NCBI GenBank assembly: GCA_964415605.1
Contig: CAYQBA010000004.1
Location: 1 to 52,460, forward strand
DNA length: 52,460 nt
From: UCB3 sp964415605
Lineage (GTDB): Bacteria > Chloroflexota > Anaerolineae > Epilineales > Epilineaceae
Reading direction: 5' to 3'
The notes under the pieces were generated by a model. The model did no database searches and was not told the DNA's origin. It saw only the letters and a program-made list of their open reading frames with translations. Shown here piece by piece: positions 16,595-25,600 of the stretch (positions are counted from its first letter, which is position 1; every line of letters starts with the position of its first letter). Both the position numbers and the translations under genes were made by a program.

Positions 16595-16891
16595 CTCGGT
16601 CCTCCCGAGGTGACGCTGTGCCGGCATGATGCGTGAACCGCACCGGGTTGCCAAACAGCCCGTGGCGATTTCAGGAACGCGTTTGATCAAGTGACGAGCC
16701 TTCAGACGACGGTAGTCGCTGCACAGTCGGCTACCGCACGATGGTATTAAACGAGCGTGCTTGACATGCACAGGGGTCCGAAGCATCCTTGGATGGCCTC
16801 GGTGCTTTGAGACGAACGAGCATGCCATGACGACCATGTCGAAACGCGCCGCACATTGCCGCAGCACACCGCGCCCCGATGCGCCCGCCCT
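16595..16891. other. Intergenic region before the kinase-like gene
   Basis: This 297-bp divergent region holds a perfect TTGACA at 16761-16766 on the plus strand, but the -10 at 17 bp (CATCCT) is poor. Base composition is less G/C-biased than in neighbouring genes. It is the likely promoter region for the three-gene kinase operon. I see no RNA gene here. Confidence 0.4.
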
Positions 16892-19800
16892 ATGGCCCGC
16901 CTGATCGAACTCCCCGGAGGTGCCCCAGTCAACGAGGGGGAGCGCCTGGTGGTGGCGGCGCTGGCCGATAAGCTGCCGGACAGCTACACCGTCATCCCCA
17001 ACGCCGAGATCGCCGAGCCGCAGGGGCAGAGCTACGAGTACGACGTCATCGTCGTCGCCCCGCACGCCGTCTACGTCGTCGAGACGAAGGATTGGCACGG
17101 CGCCATCCACGGCGACGCGCGGGAGTGGCTGGTCAACGGCCGATCGCGGCGCGCGCCGCTGTCGCTGGCCGGGCACAAGGCCAAGGTGCTCAAGAGCAAG
17201 CTCGTCGCCAGCGCGCCGGCACTCGGCCGCGTGTGGGTGGAGGCTGCGATCGTGTTCGCCTCCCGGCCAGCGGACCTGAAGCTCAGCGCGGACGTCGCCG
17301 AACGTGTCTTCCCGACGCCCGGCGATCTCGTCCGCTTCGTCACCGACCCGGCCGCCGTCCGCTGCCGCCCGAACGACATCGTCGACCTGCACCGCGCCAT
17401 CCTGCGCGCCATCGCCGGCGTGTCGCGCGGGCGGGCCGAGCGGCTGGTGTTCCGCGAGTACGAGGTCGTCGAATCGCTCGAGCAGCACGGCGACGAGGCC
17501 ATTTACTTGGCCCGCCACCGAGCCATGCCCGCCCTGCCGCCGGTCCGGCTGCGCGTCGTCAGCATCTCGCCCTACCGCATGACCGAGCAGCAGCGCGAGG
17601 AGCGGCGCCAGGCGCTGCACCGCGATCTCTACGCCCAGCTTATCATGGGCAGCCACGCCAACATCGTCGCTGCGCGCGACGTCTTCGATGACGAGGATCG
17701 CCAGGTGATCGTCGCCGTGCTGGACGGGACCGAGGGGCGGACGCTGCGGCAGCGGCTGCGCGAGGGCACGCCGCTGACCATCCAGGAGCGCCTCGACGTG
17801 CTGGTAGACGTCTGCCGCGCCTTGGCCCACGCCCACGGCCATCACATCATCCATCGCCGGGTCGAGCCCGAGAGCGTGCTGATTGGCGACGATGGCGCCG
17901 CGCGCCTGGCGCGCTTCGGGCTGGCCAAGATCCAGACGCCCGGCGTCCCCACCGTCTGGCACGACGATACCGCCGACGAGGTCGACCCGCACTACCTCGC
18001 CCCCGAGTTGGTCCAGCCAAGCCTCGGCGCGCCCAGCCCGGCGACCGATCTCTACGGCCTGGGCTGCATCGCCTACGAGCTCTTCGCCGGCCGGCCGCCA
18101 TTCGACAGCCCGCTCCAGGCCGCCTCCGGCATCCAACCCCTGCCGGACGGCGTGCCCGAGGACCTCGCCAAGCTCCTGCCTGAGCTCCTCGACAGCAACC
18201 CGGCGCGGCGGCCGGTGGACACCAAGGGCGTGCTGCACCTGCTGGTCAGCCTGCGCAGCAGCGACCAGCCGCGCCAGGCCACCACGCCCAAGGATGACTA
18301 CGCGCCCGGCGACCTCATCGACGGCCGGTTCGAGGTGCGCGAGAAGCTCGGCGGCGGCGGCTTCTCGTGGGTCTACCGCGTCTACTGGGCGATGGACGAT
18401 CGCGAGTACGCGCTCAAGGTCTTCAACCACAACGTGCCCTACGACAAGGTCCAGCGCGAGGTCCGCCTGCTCAAGCAGATCGACCACCCCAACATCGTCC
18501 GCGCCGTCTGGGCGGACCAGACCCGGGCCGGTCAGTGGTACCTCGTCACCGAGCTGGTGCTGGGCGAGACGCTGGCGGACTACGCCAACGGGACCAAGCG
18601 GCTCGCGGTGGACGAGGCCGTCCGCGCCGCCTGCGAGCTGCTCGCGGCGCTCGAAGCCATCCACCCCAACGCAGCCCGCATCCGCGAGCTGCGCGAGTTG
18701 AAGGAGCAGGGCGAGATCAGCCAGGACGAGTACTACGAGTTCGAGGACCTCCGGGACAAAGGCATCGTCCATCGCGACATCAAGCCGCAGAACCTGATGC
18801 TCCGGCGCGAGGGTGGCCTGGTGCTGATCGACTTCAACATCTCGTCCAAGGTCGGCCAGCCCGTCAACACGCTATCCGGCACCCCGCCTTACGTCAGCCC
18901 GGACCTCACGGCCGGCGTCGACAGTTGGGACGTCTCGCCCGACCTCTTCGCCGCCGGCGTCGTCTTCTACGAGCTCGTGTGCGGCCGGCATCCGTACCCC
19001 GACGCCCAGCCCAGCACCGCCGTCTTGCCGAGCGATCCGCGCGACCATAGGCCGGACCTGTCGCCCGAGCTCGCCGACTTCCTGCTGCGGGCCTGCGCGC
19101 CGTACCGCGACCAGCGCTTCGCCACGGCGCGCGACATGCGGCTGGCCCTTGAGGCGATCGATCCGCTGCTGTCGCCCGCGTCGCATGGGAGCCATTCGTC
19201 CGGCGAAGGTCTGTCGCATCGGCTCCGCTCGCTCCTCGCCGCCGCGCCGCCCAACATCAACCCGCTGGTCGCCGAGCTGCTCGCGCTCTCTAGCCAGGCA
19301 CGCCGCTCCAACCGCGGCACGCGCGGCGTCGACGACCTGACCGACGCGACCTATGTGGAGACGAAGTTGGACGAGGAGCTGCACCGGTCCGTGCTCGACG
19401 GGCGCCACAAGCTGGTGATCGTCACCGGCAACGCCGGCGACGGCAAGACCGCCTTCATCCAGGTGGTCGAACGCACCGCCCTGCGCCAAGGTGCCGAGGT
19501 GCTCGCGAAGACGGACAACGGGATGCGGCTGCGCTACCTCGGGCGGGAGATCGTCACCCTCTACGACGGCAGCCAGGACGAGGCGGACCGCGGCAGCGAC
19601 GAGGTGCTGCGCGACTTCCTTGCGCCGTTCGCCGGCGGCCCGGCGCCCGCGGGCGCGGTCCGGCTGGCCGCGATCAACGAGGGGCGCCTGCGCGACTTCC
19701 TCCTGGTGCACCGTTCGGCGTTCCCGGAAGGCTTCCGGACGGGCGTGCTGGCCACGCTGGACCAGCCCGAGACGCGGGCCTTCGGCGACGAGATCGTCGT

Positions 19801-21019
19801 CGTCAACCTCAACGTCCGTTCGGTGACGCTCGGCGGGGCGGATTCGATCTTCAGCCAGCAGCTTCACAAGATCGTCGCCAGCCCGTTCTGGGAGCCTTGC
19901 CAGCGCTGCGAGCATGCCGCGCGCTGCCCGATCAAGCACAACGTTGACACCTTCCGCGACCCCACCTCCGGCCCTGCCGCCGCCGAGCGCCTCCGCACCC
20001 TGGTCGACCTCGTCCGCCTGCGCCGCCGGCGACACCTGACCATGCGCGACGTCCGCTCATTGATCTCGCACCTGCTGTTCCGCGACCGCGACTGCGCGGA
20101 GATCCCGAACCTCCTCGCCCACGCCGAGGCCGAGCCGCCCAACCAGGCCGACCCCTTCGCCGTCGCCGACCTCTTCTACTTCCAGGGCCCCGGCGGCCTC
20201 GGCGTGCCGGAGGGCAGCGCGCTCGAGCGCGGCGCGGCGCTCCTCGCCGAGGTCGATGTGGCTCTAGTCGCCAACCCCACGCTGGACCGCGAGCTCGCCC
20301 GCGGCAGCGGCCCGCGGGCGATGGCGTTCCCGGAGCGGACGGCCGAGAGCTATCCCGTACGACTCCTCGAATCGGCCCGGACGCGCGCCGGCAGCGGTTA
20401 CGGCGCCGACCCCGCCGCCGTCCGCCGCGCCCACCAAGCCGCTCGGCGCCGCCTGTTCTTCGAGCGCGCCGACGACGGCTGGCGGCGGATGCTGCCCTAC
20501 CGGCAGCTCGACGCCTTCCTGGCGGCGCTCGACCCGTCGGACAAGGCCGCGCGCGACCGGCTGCTGGACCGCGTGATCGCCGCCATCTCGTGCGCTGAGG
20601 GGATGCTCGACCCGGCCTTGGCCCGCGATGCGCTGTGGGTGGCGACGCGCGACGACAGCCCGCCGGACTTCCGGTGCTTCCGGCGCTTCCCGGCTGAAGA
20701 CTTCGAGCTTCAGGCAGCGGCGCCGCGCGTGCTGTACGTCGAAACCGCCCCGGACCGCCTCGAGCTGATCCACGGGCCTAGCAAAGCACGCCTGCAGCTC
20801 GACCTGGACCTGACCGAGGTGCTGGATCGACTGCGCGAGGGCTACGTTCCCTCGCACGACGAGGGGCGCGGCATCCTGATCAACCTCATGCTGTTCAAGC
20901 AAGAGCTCATGGCCGCGCCGTCCCGCGAGATCCTGGTGCTCGGCAGCGACGGCCGCTTGCGCCGCATCGGCGTCGGGGCGCAGCCAGGGCAGATCGTGCT
21001 CAGCGAGGTGAACGCATGA
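16892..21019 (+). CDS. NERD - pseudokinase - Ser/Thr kinase - P-loop NTPase fusion (MAD6-like)
   Basis: The 1375-aa protein has four parts. Residues 10-130 form a NERD nuclease-related domain with Glu17, Asp51 and Glu64-Thr-Lys66 in a PD-(D/E)xK arrangement. Residues about 185-460 are kinase-fold, but HRD is HRR (321-323), DFG is RFG (341-343) and the strand-3 Lys is replaced. Residues about 475-775 are a second kinase with GGGGFSWV (487-494), Lys509, HRDIKPQN (627-634) and DFN (647-649), so it should be active. A long acidic/basic helical insert (about 600-625) precedes HRD. The C-terminal part has Walker A GNAGDGKT (846-853), AAINEGRL and a Cys cluster (CQRCEHAARC). The ATG at 16892 fits the NERD start better than the TTG at 16856. 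The stop overlaps the next start (ATGA). Family knowledge links such fusions to MADS MAD6. Confidence 0.88.
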   Translation: MARLIELPGGAPVNEGERLVVAALADKLPDSYTVIPNAEIAEPQGQSYEYDVIVVAPHAVYVVETKDWHGAIHGDAREWLVNGRSRRAPLSLAGHKAKVLKSKLVASAPALGRVWVEAAIVFASRPADLKLSADVAERVFPTPGDLVRFVTDPAAVRCRPNDIVDLHRAILRAIAGVSRGRAERLVFREYEVVESLEQHGDEAIYLARHRAMPALPPVRLRVVSISPYRMTEQQREERRQALHRDLYAQLIMGSHANIVAARDVFDDEDRQVIVAVLDGTEGRTLRQRLREGTPLTIQERLDVLVDVCRALAHAHGHHIIHRRVEPESVLIGDDGAARLARFGLAKIQTPGVPTVWHDDTADEVDPHYLAPELVQPSLGAPSPATDLYGLGCIAYELFAGRPPFDSPLQAASGIQPLPDGVPEDLAKLLPELLDSNPARRPVDTKGVLHLLVSLRSSDQPRQATTPKDDYAPGDLIDGRFEVREKLGGGGFSWVYRVYWAMDDREYALKVFNHNVPYDKVQREVRLLKQIDHPNIVRAVWADQTRAGQWYLVTELVLGETLADYANGTKRLAVDEAVRAACELLAALEAIHPNAARIRELRELKEQGEISQDEYYEFEDLRDKGIVHRDIKPQNLMLRREGGLVLIDFNISSKVGQPVNTLSGTPPYVSPDLTAGVDSWDVSPDLFAAGVVFYELVCGRHPYPDAQPSTAVLPSDPRDHRPDLSPELADFLLRACAPYRDQRFATARDMRLALEAIDPLLSPASHGSHSSGEGLSHRLRSLLAAAPPNINPLVAELLALSSQARRSNRGTRGVDDLTDATYVETKLDEELHRSVLDGRHKLVIVTGNAGDGKTAFIQVVERTALRQGAEVLAKTDNGMRLRYLGREIVTLYDGSQDEADRGSDEVLRDFLAPFAGGPAPAGAVRLAAINEGRLRDFLLVHRSAFPEGFRTGVLATLDQPETRAFGDEIVVVNLNVRSVTLGGADSIFSQQLHKIVASPFWEPCQRCEHAARCPIKHNVDTFRDPTSGPAAAERLRTLVDLVRLRRRRHLTMRDVRSLISHLLFRDRDCAEIPNLLAHAEAEPPNQADPFAVADLFYFQGPGGLGVPEGSALERGAALLAEVDVALVANPTLDRELARGSGPRAMAFPERTAESYPVRLLESARTRAGSGYGADPAAVRRAHQAARRRLFFERADDGWRRMLPYRQLDAFLAALDPSDKAARDRLLDRVIAAISCAEGMLDPALARDALWVATRDDSPPDFRCFRRFPAEDFELQAAAPRVLYVETAPDRLELIHGPSKARLQLDLDLTEVLDRLREGYVPSHDEGRGILINLMLFKQELMAAPSREILVLGSDGRLRRIGVGAQPGQIVLSEVNA
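16977..17025 (+). repeat. 49-bp direct repeat, copy 1 (inside the NERD coding region)
   Basis: This segment codes for DSYTVIPNAEIAEPQG in the NERD domain. It recurs at 28007-28055 with one mismatch (T at 16985 versus C at 28015). Flanking sequences are unrelated at the DNA level. Confidence 0.95.
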
Positions 21020-22635
21020 GGCAGCTCGACAAGAAGCAAAGCGCCTTCAAGGCCGAGGAGATCACCTACCTGGACCGCAAGTCGATCCAGCTCGACCGCA
21101 TGCTGCTGAAGTTCTTCGAGCTCCTGCGCTTCGACGGCCATGCCGCGATCCGCCGCCGGCGCCAGAGCACCGACATCGCGGCCCTGGTGAGCCACCTGAA
21201 CGACACCGATGGGCGCTTCGATGGTTTTGGACCTCACCCCGAAATCGCCGAAGCTTGGCTGACCAACGACATCTTGGACATGATCAACCGCGGCAAGCCG
21301 GGCCGGGAGGCCATTGTCGGGCCGCGGCCGTTTCACCTGAACGCGTTCAAGCTGGCGAACCCAAAGTACGTGCAGGACTACGGCGCTTCGACCCAGGTCT
21401 GGGCGATGCTCTACCATGCCGATCGACCGCTGCTCGGGCGGCTCAAGGAATTCTTCGGCCGGGGCGTCGACCCGGCGACCGACCGTTACGATTTGCGGAC
21501 CGAGCTCGACCTGGAGACGCTGGCGGTGCTGGGCATGGTCGATCCGCTCAAGGTGGACCACGCCACGGCCGGCCTGGCCGAACCGATCCGCCCGCTCTGC
21601 GCCGGTCAGGGCCGCGTACTGGCCGACGACCTGCGCCGGCTGCTGGCTTACGAAGGCGTCATGCCGCGCCACATGCTCGCCGGCTACGTCCGCACTGCGC
21701 TCGGCCTGCACCTCGCGCTGCTGATGCTGCGGCTCTTCAAGCTCATCCCGAACTGGGTCGATCGCGCCAGCGCCAAGCCGCACGCGGGCCCGCCGCCATG
21801 CGCGGTGGACGAGGGCGGGGCGCTCGATTGCAGCCTGTGCCCGTATCGCTTGGAGATGGTCGTCGACATGGTCGAAGACCCCCGGGGACCGACGGCGCAA
21901 CTGGCGATTGCCTCGACCAACAGCCATCTCGACGGCATTACGGCCTATGTGCGGGCGGTGCTGCTGCTCAACCGCTTGAAGGATTTCGCGGCGATGCGCG
22001 CGGTGCGCGGCCTGCAGCAGCCGAGCCGGGCAGTGGAGGATCTGCTGAAGCTCATCGCTGATCCACCTTCAGATATGGACGGCTTTTTCAGCGCGCGGAT
22101 CTCGGACGTGATCGCCCTTGAACAGAGCGAAGCCCTGGATCCAGTCGAGCAGGGCATCTTACGCATGACACAACTCACGCCGCTCGAGCAATACGTTGAG
22201 TTGATCTGCCGCATTCGCCTGAGGAACGAGCGCCAGCGCCTGATCCAGCTCATCGACTCACTGACCGACAAGAACCGCCCCGGCGGCTTCCTGCGCCAGA
22301 CCGCGGGCCAGCGCACTCCGCGATGGTTCGTGCTTGGCAGCCGACTGCTGGAGATGTTGGTCCAGTTGGCCTTGGTCGAACGCGACCCCTCCGGCCGGCT
22401 CCAGGCCCGCCCGATGCTGATCGACGACTTCGTCGAGTGGCTGCGAACGCGCTACGGCTTCGTGATCTACGCCCCGGCCCATCGCTCCGTCCCGCCCGAC
22501 GAGCAGGCGGCCTGGCGCCGCAACGAACAGGCGCTGCGCGAACGCTTGCACCAGATCGGCTTCTTCACAGACCTCTCGGACGCCTACAACTCCCAAACCC
22601 TCCGCCCGCGCTACGAGGTCCGCGCTGATGGCTGA
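21016..22635 (+). CDS. Defence-island protein of unknown function (MAD7-like)
   Basis: The 539-aa protein has no motif I can assign to an enzyme. It is mostly helical and charged. A small Cys group (PPPCAVDEGG, then DCSLCPY, about residues 258-277) could bind a metal. The N-terminus (MRQLDKKQSAFKAEEITYLDRKSIQLDRML) is amphipathic. The last 130 residues, with LLEMLVQLALVER, IDDFVEWLRTRYGF and FFTDLSDAYNSQTLRPRY, look like winged-helix-like repeats. It overlaps the kinase gene by 4 bp and the ATPase gene by 8 bp, so all three should be made in fixed proportion and probably form one complex. In MADS the gene between the kinase and the HerA-like ATPase is MAD7; assignment here rests on position and size. 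Confidence 0.75.
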   Translation: MRQLDKKQSAFKAEEITYLDRKSIQLDRMLLKFFELLRFDGHAAIRRRRQSTDIAALVSHLNDTDGRFDGFGPHPEIAEAWLTNDILDMINRGKPGREAIVGPRPFHLNAFKLANPKYVQDYGASTQVWAMLYHADRPLLGRLKEFFGRGVDPATDRYDLRTELDLETLAVLGMVDPLKVDHATAGLAEPIRPLCAGQGRVLADDLRRLLAYEGVMPRHMLAGYVRTALGLHLALLMLRLFKLIPNWVDRASAKPHAGPPPCAVDEGGALDCSLCPYRLEMVVDMVEDPRGPTAQLAIASTNSHLDGITAYVRAVLLLNRLKDFAAMRAVRGLQQPSRAVEDLLKLIADPPSDMDGFFSARISDVIALEQSEALDPVEQGILRMTQLTPLEQYVELICRIRLRNERQRLIQLIDSLTDKNRPGGFLRQTAGQRTPRWFVLGSRLLEMLVQLALVERDPSGRLQARPMLIDDFVEWLRTRYGFVIYAPAHRSVPPDEQAAWRRNEQALRERLHQIGFFTDLSDAYNSQTLRPRYEVRADG

Positions 22636-25600
22636 GCCGCTGATCCGTCCGCTCGATCCAGGCTACCTCCCCGGCCTGTGGGTCAATGTCGCGACCGAGC
22701 GACTCCGACAGGCCGTCAAAGCCGCGTCCGCCGGCCAATGCCTGCGCGTGTCGGACCTGCCGCGCGAGATCCTGGAGCCGGTCGCACGGCGGATGGCAGA
22801 TGGGGCCAATCCGGGCAGCGAGGTCTACTTCGTCGACCGGGCCGCCGGCCCCGAACCTTGGCGTGTCGCGGTGCACAAGGTGGTCGAGCGCCGCAATGCC
22901 TGCGAAGGTGTGCTGCTCGCGCTCTTCCCGCCGGACCTGCAGCTTGCGGCCGGCGACAGCGTCGACATCTCGACCTTCCGCCTCGTCCCGATGACCGATC
23001 TCGATGATGCGGTGCTGGCGGAGTTGCGGTCACGCGTCGCGGAGGGCGTGCTGCGGTTGGTCGATCGGGTGTGGGATTCTATCGACTACATCGACTGGCC
23101 CGTCTCCAAACAGGATCTGCTTCGCTATTTCGCCGTGCTGGCAACCCAGCCAAAACCGAACGAGGCAGTGCTTGGCGGCGCTTTGTACGAACTTGGCCTG
23201 GTGCCTGACTTCAAGCTTCTGGATGCCGCCGATACGCTTCACTACCGGCTACGGAAACTCAACCGGGACGACGTGGTGAGCGTGCTCCGCGATGAAACCG
23301 CGACGCCGATCGAACGGCAACTGCGGTTGCGCTTGCGCGATGATGTTGAAGCGAAGGTGTTTCGAGGACGCTTGGCCGAGTTGTTCACGCTATTCGGCAT
23401 CGGCGACATCCGCGCCTGGGGCGCCGCCGTGGCGACTGATGGGCGCTGGCGTGGCCTGAGCCTCGACCAGTGGCCGTTGGCCGGCGGGGATGCGGTGCCG
23501 GCCGACTTTCGCATCGACATCGATCCGCTCAAGCTGCCACGGCGTGCGGACGATGGCATGCTGATGTTAGAGAGCAGCGCAAAGGTCACCGTTGGCTGGC
23601 ACTGCGACAGGCCGCCCGTCGAAGTCCCCGGCCTTGCTGGCGGCCACTTCCGGGTCGAGGCGCTCAGTTCCGACCGCGTGGTGGTGTGGGAGAGCCCCTT
23701 GATCAAGGCGGCCGGCAAGACCCTGCGCCGAAGCAGGACAATCCAGGATCTGTCGATGCTCGACAGCGGTGTCTATTTCTTCCGCGTCATCGCCCTCAAC
23801 GAGGTGGGAGACCCGGTCGGAGAGCACCCCGTACGCGATGAACAGGATCCGGAGAACAGCAAGCGGAGCAACGAGAGCGAGGACTTCCTTCTGGTGGAGG
23901 GCGATGATGTGATCGACGACGGCGTCAAACCTGCCACCAACACCCAAGTCGCCGGCTTCGCCGAAGCCGAGATCCTCGCTCGCTGGTCGGAGCTCGGCCA
24001 AGCCAAGCACACGAGCCAGCGTGACATCGAGCGAATGCAGCCCAGGTTGGCCGAATGGCAGACCGCCACCGAAGCACGGGTGGAAATCGCCACCGCGGCG
24101 ATCCGCTTTGACATCCAGCGCCAGTACGTCGTCCGGCTCAGCCAGCGATTGCGCCGAGCTGAGCGGGCGATCCTGACGAGCCCGGACTCCGGCGGCCACA
24201 TGCGGTGGGCGCTGTCGAGCAAGGATGGCGAGCCGGAAGCGCTGCCGCTGGCGATGACGCCGGGGTTCGCAGCGGCGCGGCGGGCGCTGTTCCAGCAGAT
24301 CGAGCAGACCGCGATACCGGGTCTCGTCGATCCGGTCGTCGCGCTCTGCGATCTCGTGCCGCTTGCCAAGTCGATCGAGGACTATTCCGAGGCCTACCGC
24401 GCTTGGTTGGCCAGCGGTGATCCCGAAGCGCTCCGGCTCGATGTGATTGTCGCCCACCTCGGCGAGCAGGGTCCGGTGGCATTGGTCGCACCGACCCATC
24501 CCCTGCGGCTTCTCTGGCTGCTCCAGGAACAACAGCTCGCTCAAGCCTGGCTGGGTGAGGCAATTGAGCGCCAGCAGCCGGATCGCGCCGTGATCGACGT
24601 CTGGCGCGACAACCTGTCGGTGCAGAACTTGCCGGCGCTCCTGGTGCTGGGCGACTCCGAGACTTACCTTGACGCTGGTCCGCTGCGTGGGGGCTGGAGC
24701 GCGTATCTGCCCCCACGGCTGCGCGACTCACGCGCGGTGCTGGCGGTCCTGCGCTCGCGGCTCGGTGCGGGCGCCGCCCACTTCTCGGAAGCGGACGTCC
24801 CGCCGCGCGTGCTGGCCGATAAGCTGGAAGCCTTCATGCGCCAGCACGCCTACACTGGCACGCTGACGGTCAACGTGGTCAACCCCGGTGATGCGTCGCT
24901 GGTGGTCGATGCGCTGGTGGAGATCGAAGCGCGCCGTCTTCGTGACCGCCAGCCCGAGTTGCGCTACGACGTGCGCCTCTTCACCGATGCCGGCCACCGG
25001 GCTGGCGTCGGGGACGCCTTTCGCGAACTGATCGACCCCGAGCGCTCGATCTCGCAGGCCGCCGACAGCTTGGTCAGCCCCGGCCGGTCCTTCCTCTTCC
25101 CCAAACTCTCGTGGTCGCGCAACGACCTGAAGGACTTCGTGCAGACCCCCGAGCGCTTCCCCGCCCACATCACCTTGCTGCTCGATGCTTTCCCGATCGA
25201 CGTCCGCGTTGCGCGCGTCGATCCGGCCGCGCGCGGCAGCTTCGTCCATGGCCTCGTGCAATCCGCGCCGCGCCGCTTCACCGGGCAGGGCCGGCCCGGC
25301 ACCTACGCCTGGGTTCGCCAGCCCGCGCCCTACCCTTGCCCAGAGTTGCCGTCGGCGCCGGACCGCTCGACCCGCATCGCCGCCCTCATCGCCGCGATCG
25401 GCGCCCTCCAGGCGCGCGTCCTGGCACCCAACGCCAACACCGACGACTTCACGGCCGCGACGACATTGGACCTTCGTCCGGCGCGCCAGTCCTTGCTCTA
25501 TTGCGCCCACAACGTGTCGACTTGGGTGCTGACACTGGACCCCCATCTCGGGCTGGACTACTTCGACGAGCCGCGGCGGCAGGATCGGCCGGGCTACCTC

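Noticed and set aside
16595..18772. Long minus-strand extension of the orphan antitoxin frame across the kinase gene
   Set aside because: It reads as low-complexity Val/Asp/Leu sequence and is antisense to well-defined NERD and kinase motifs; only the first 76 codons from 16594 have a ribosome site and family-like sequence.
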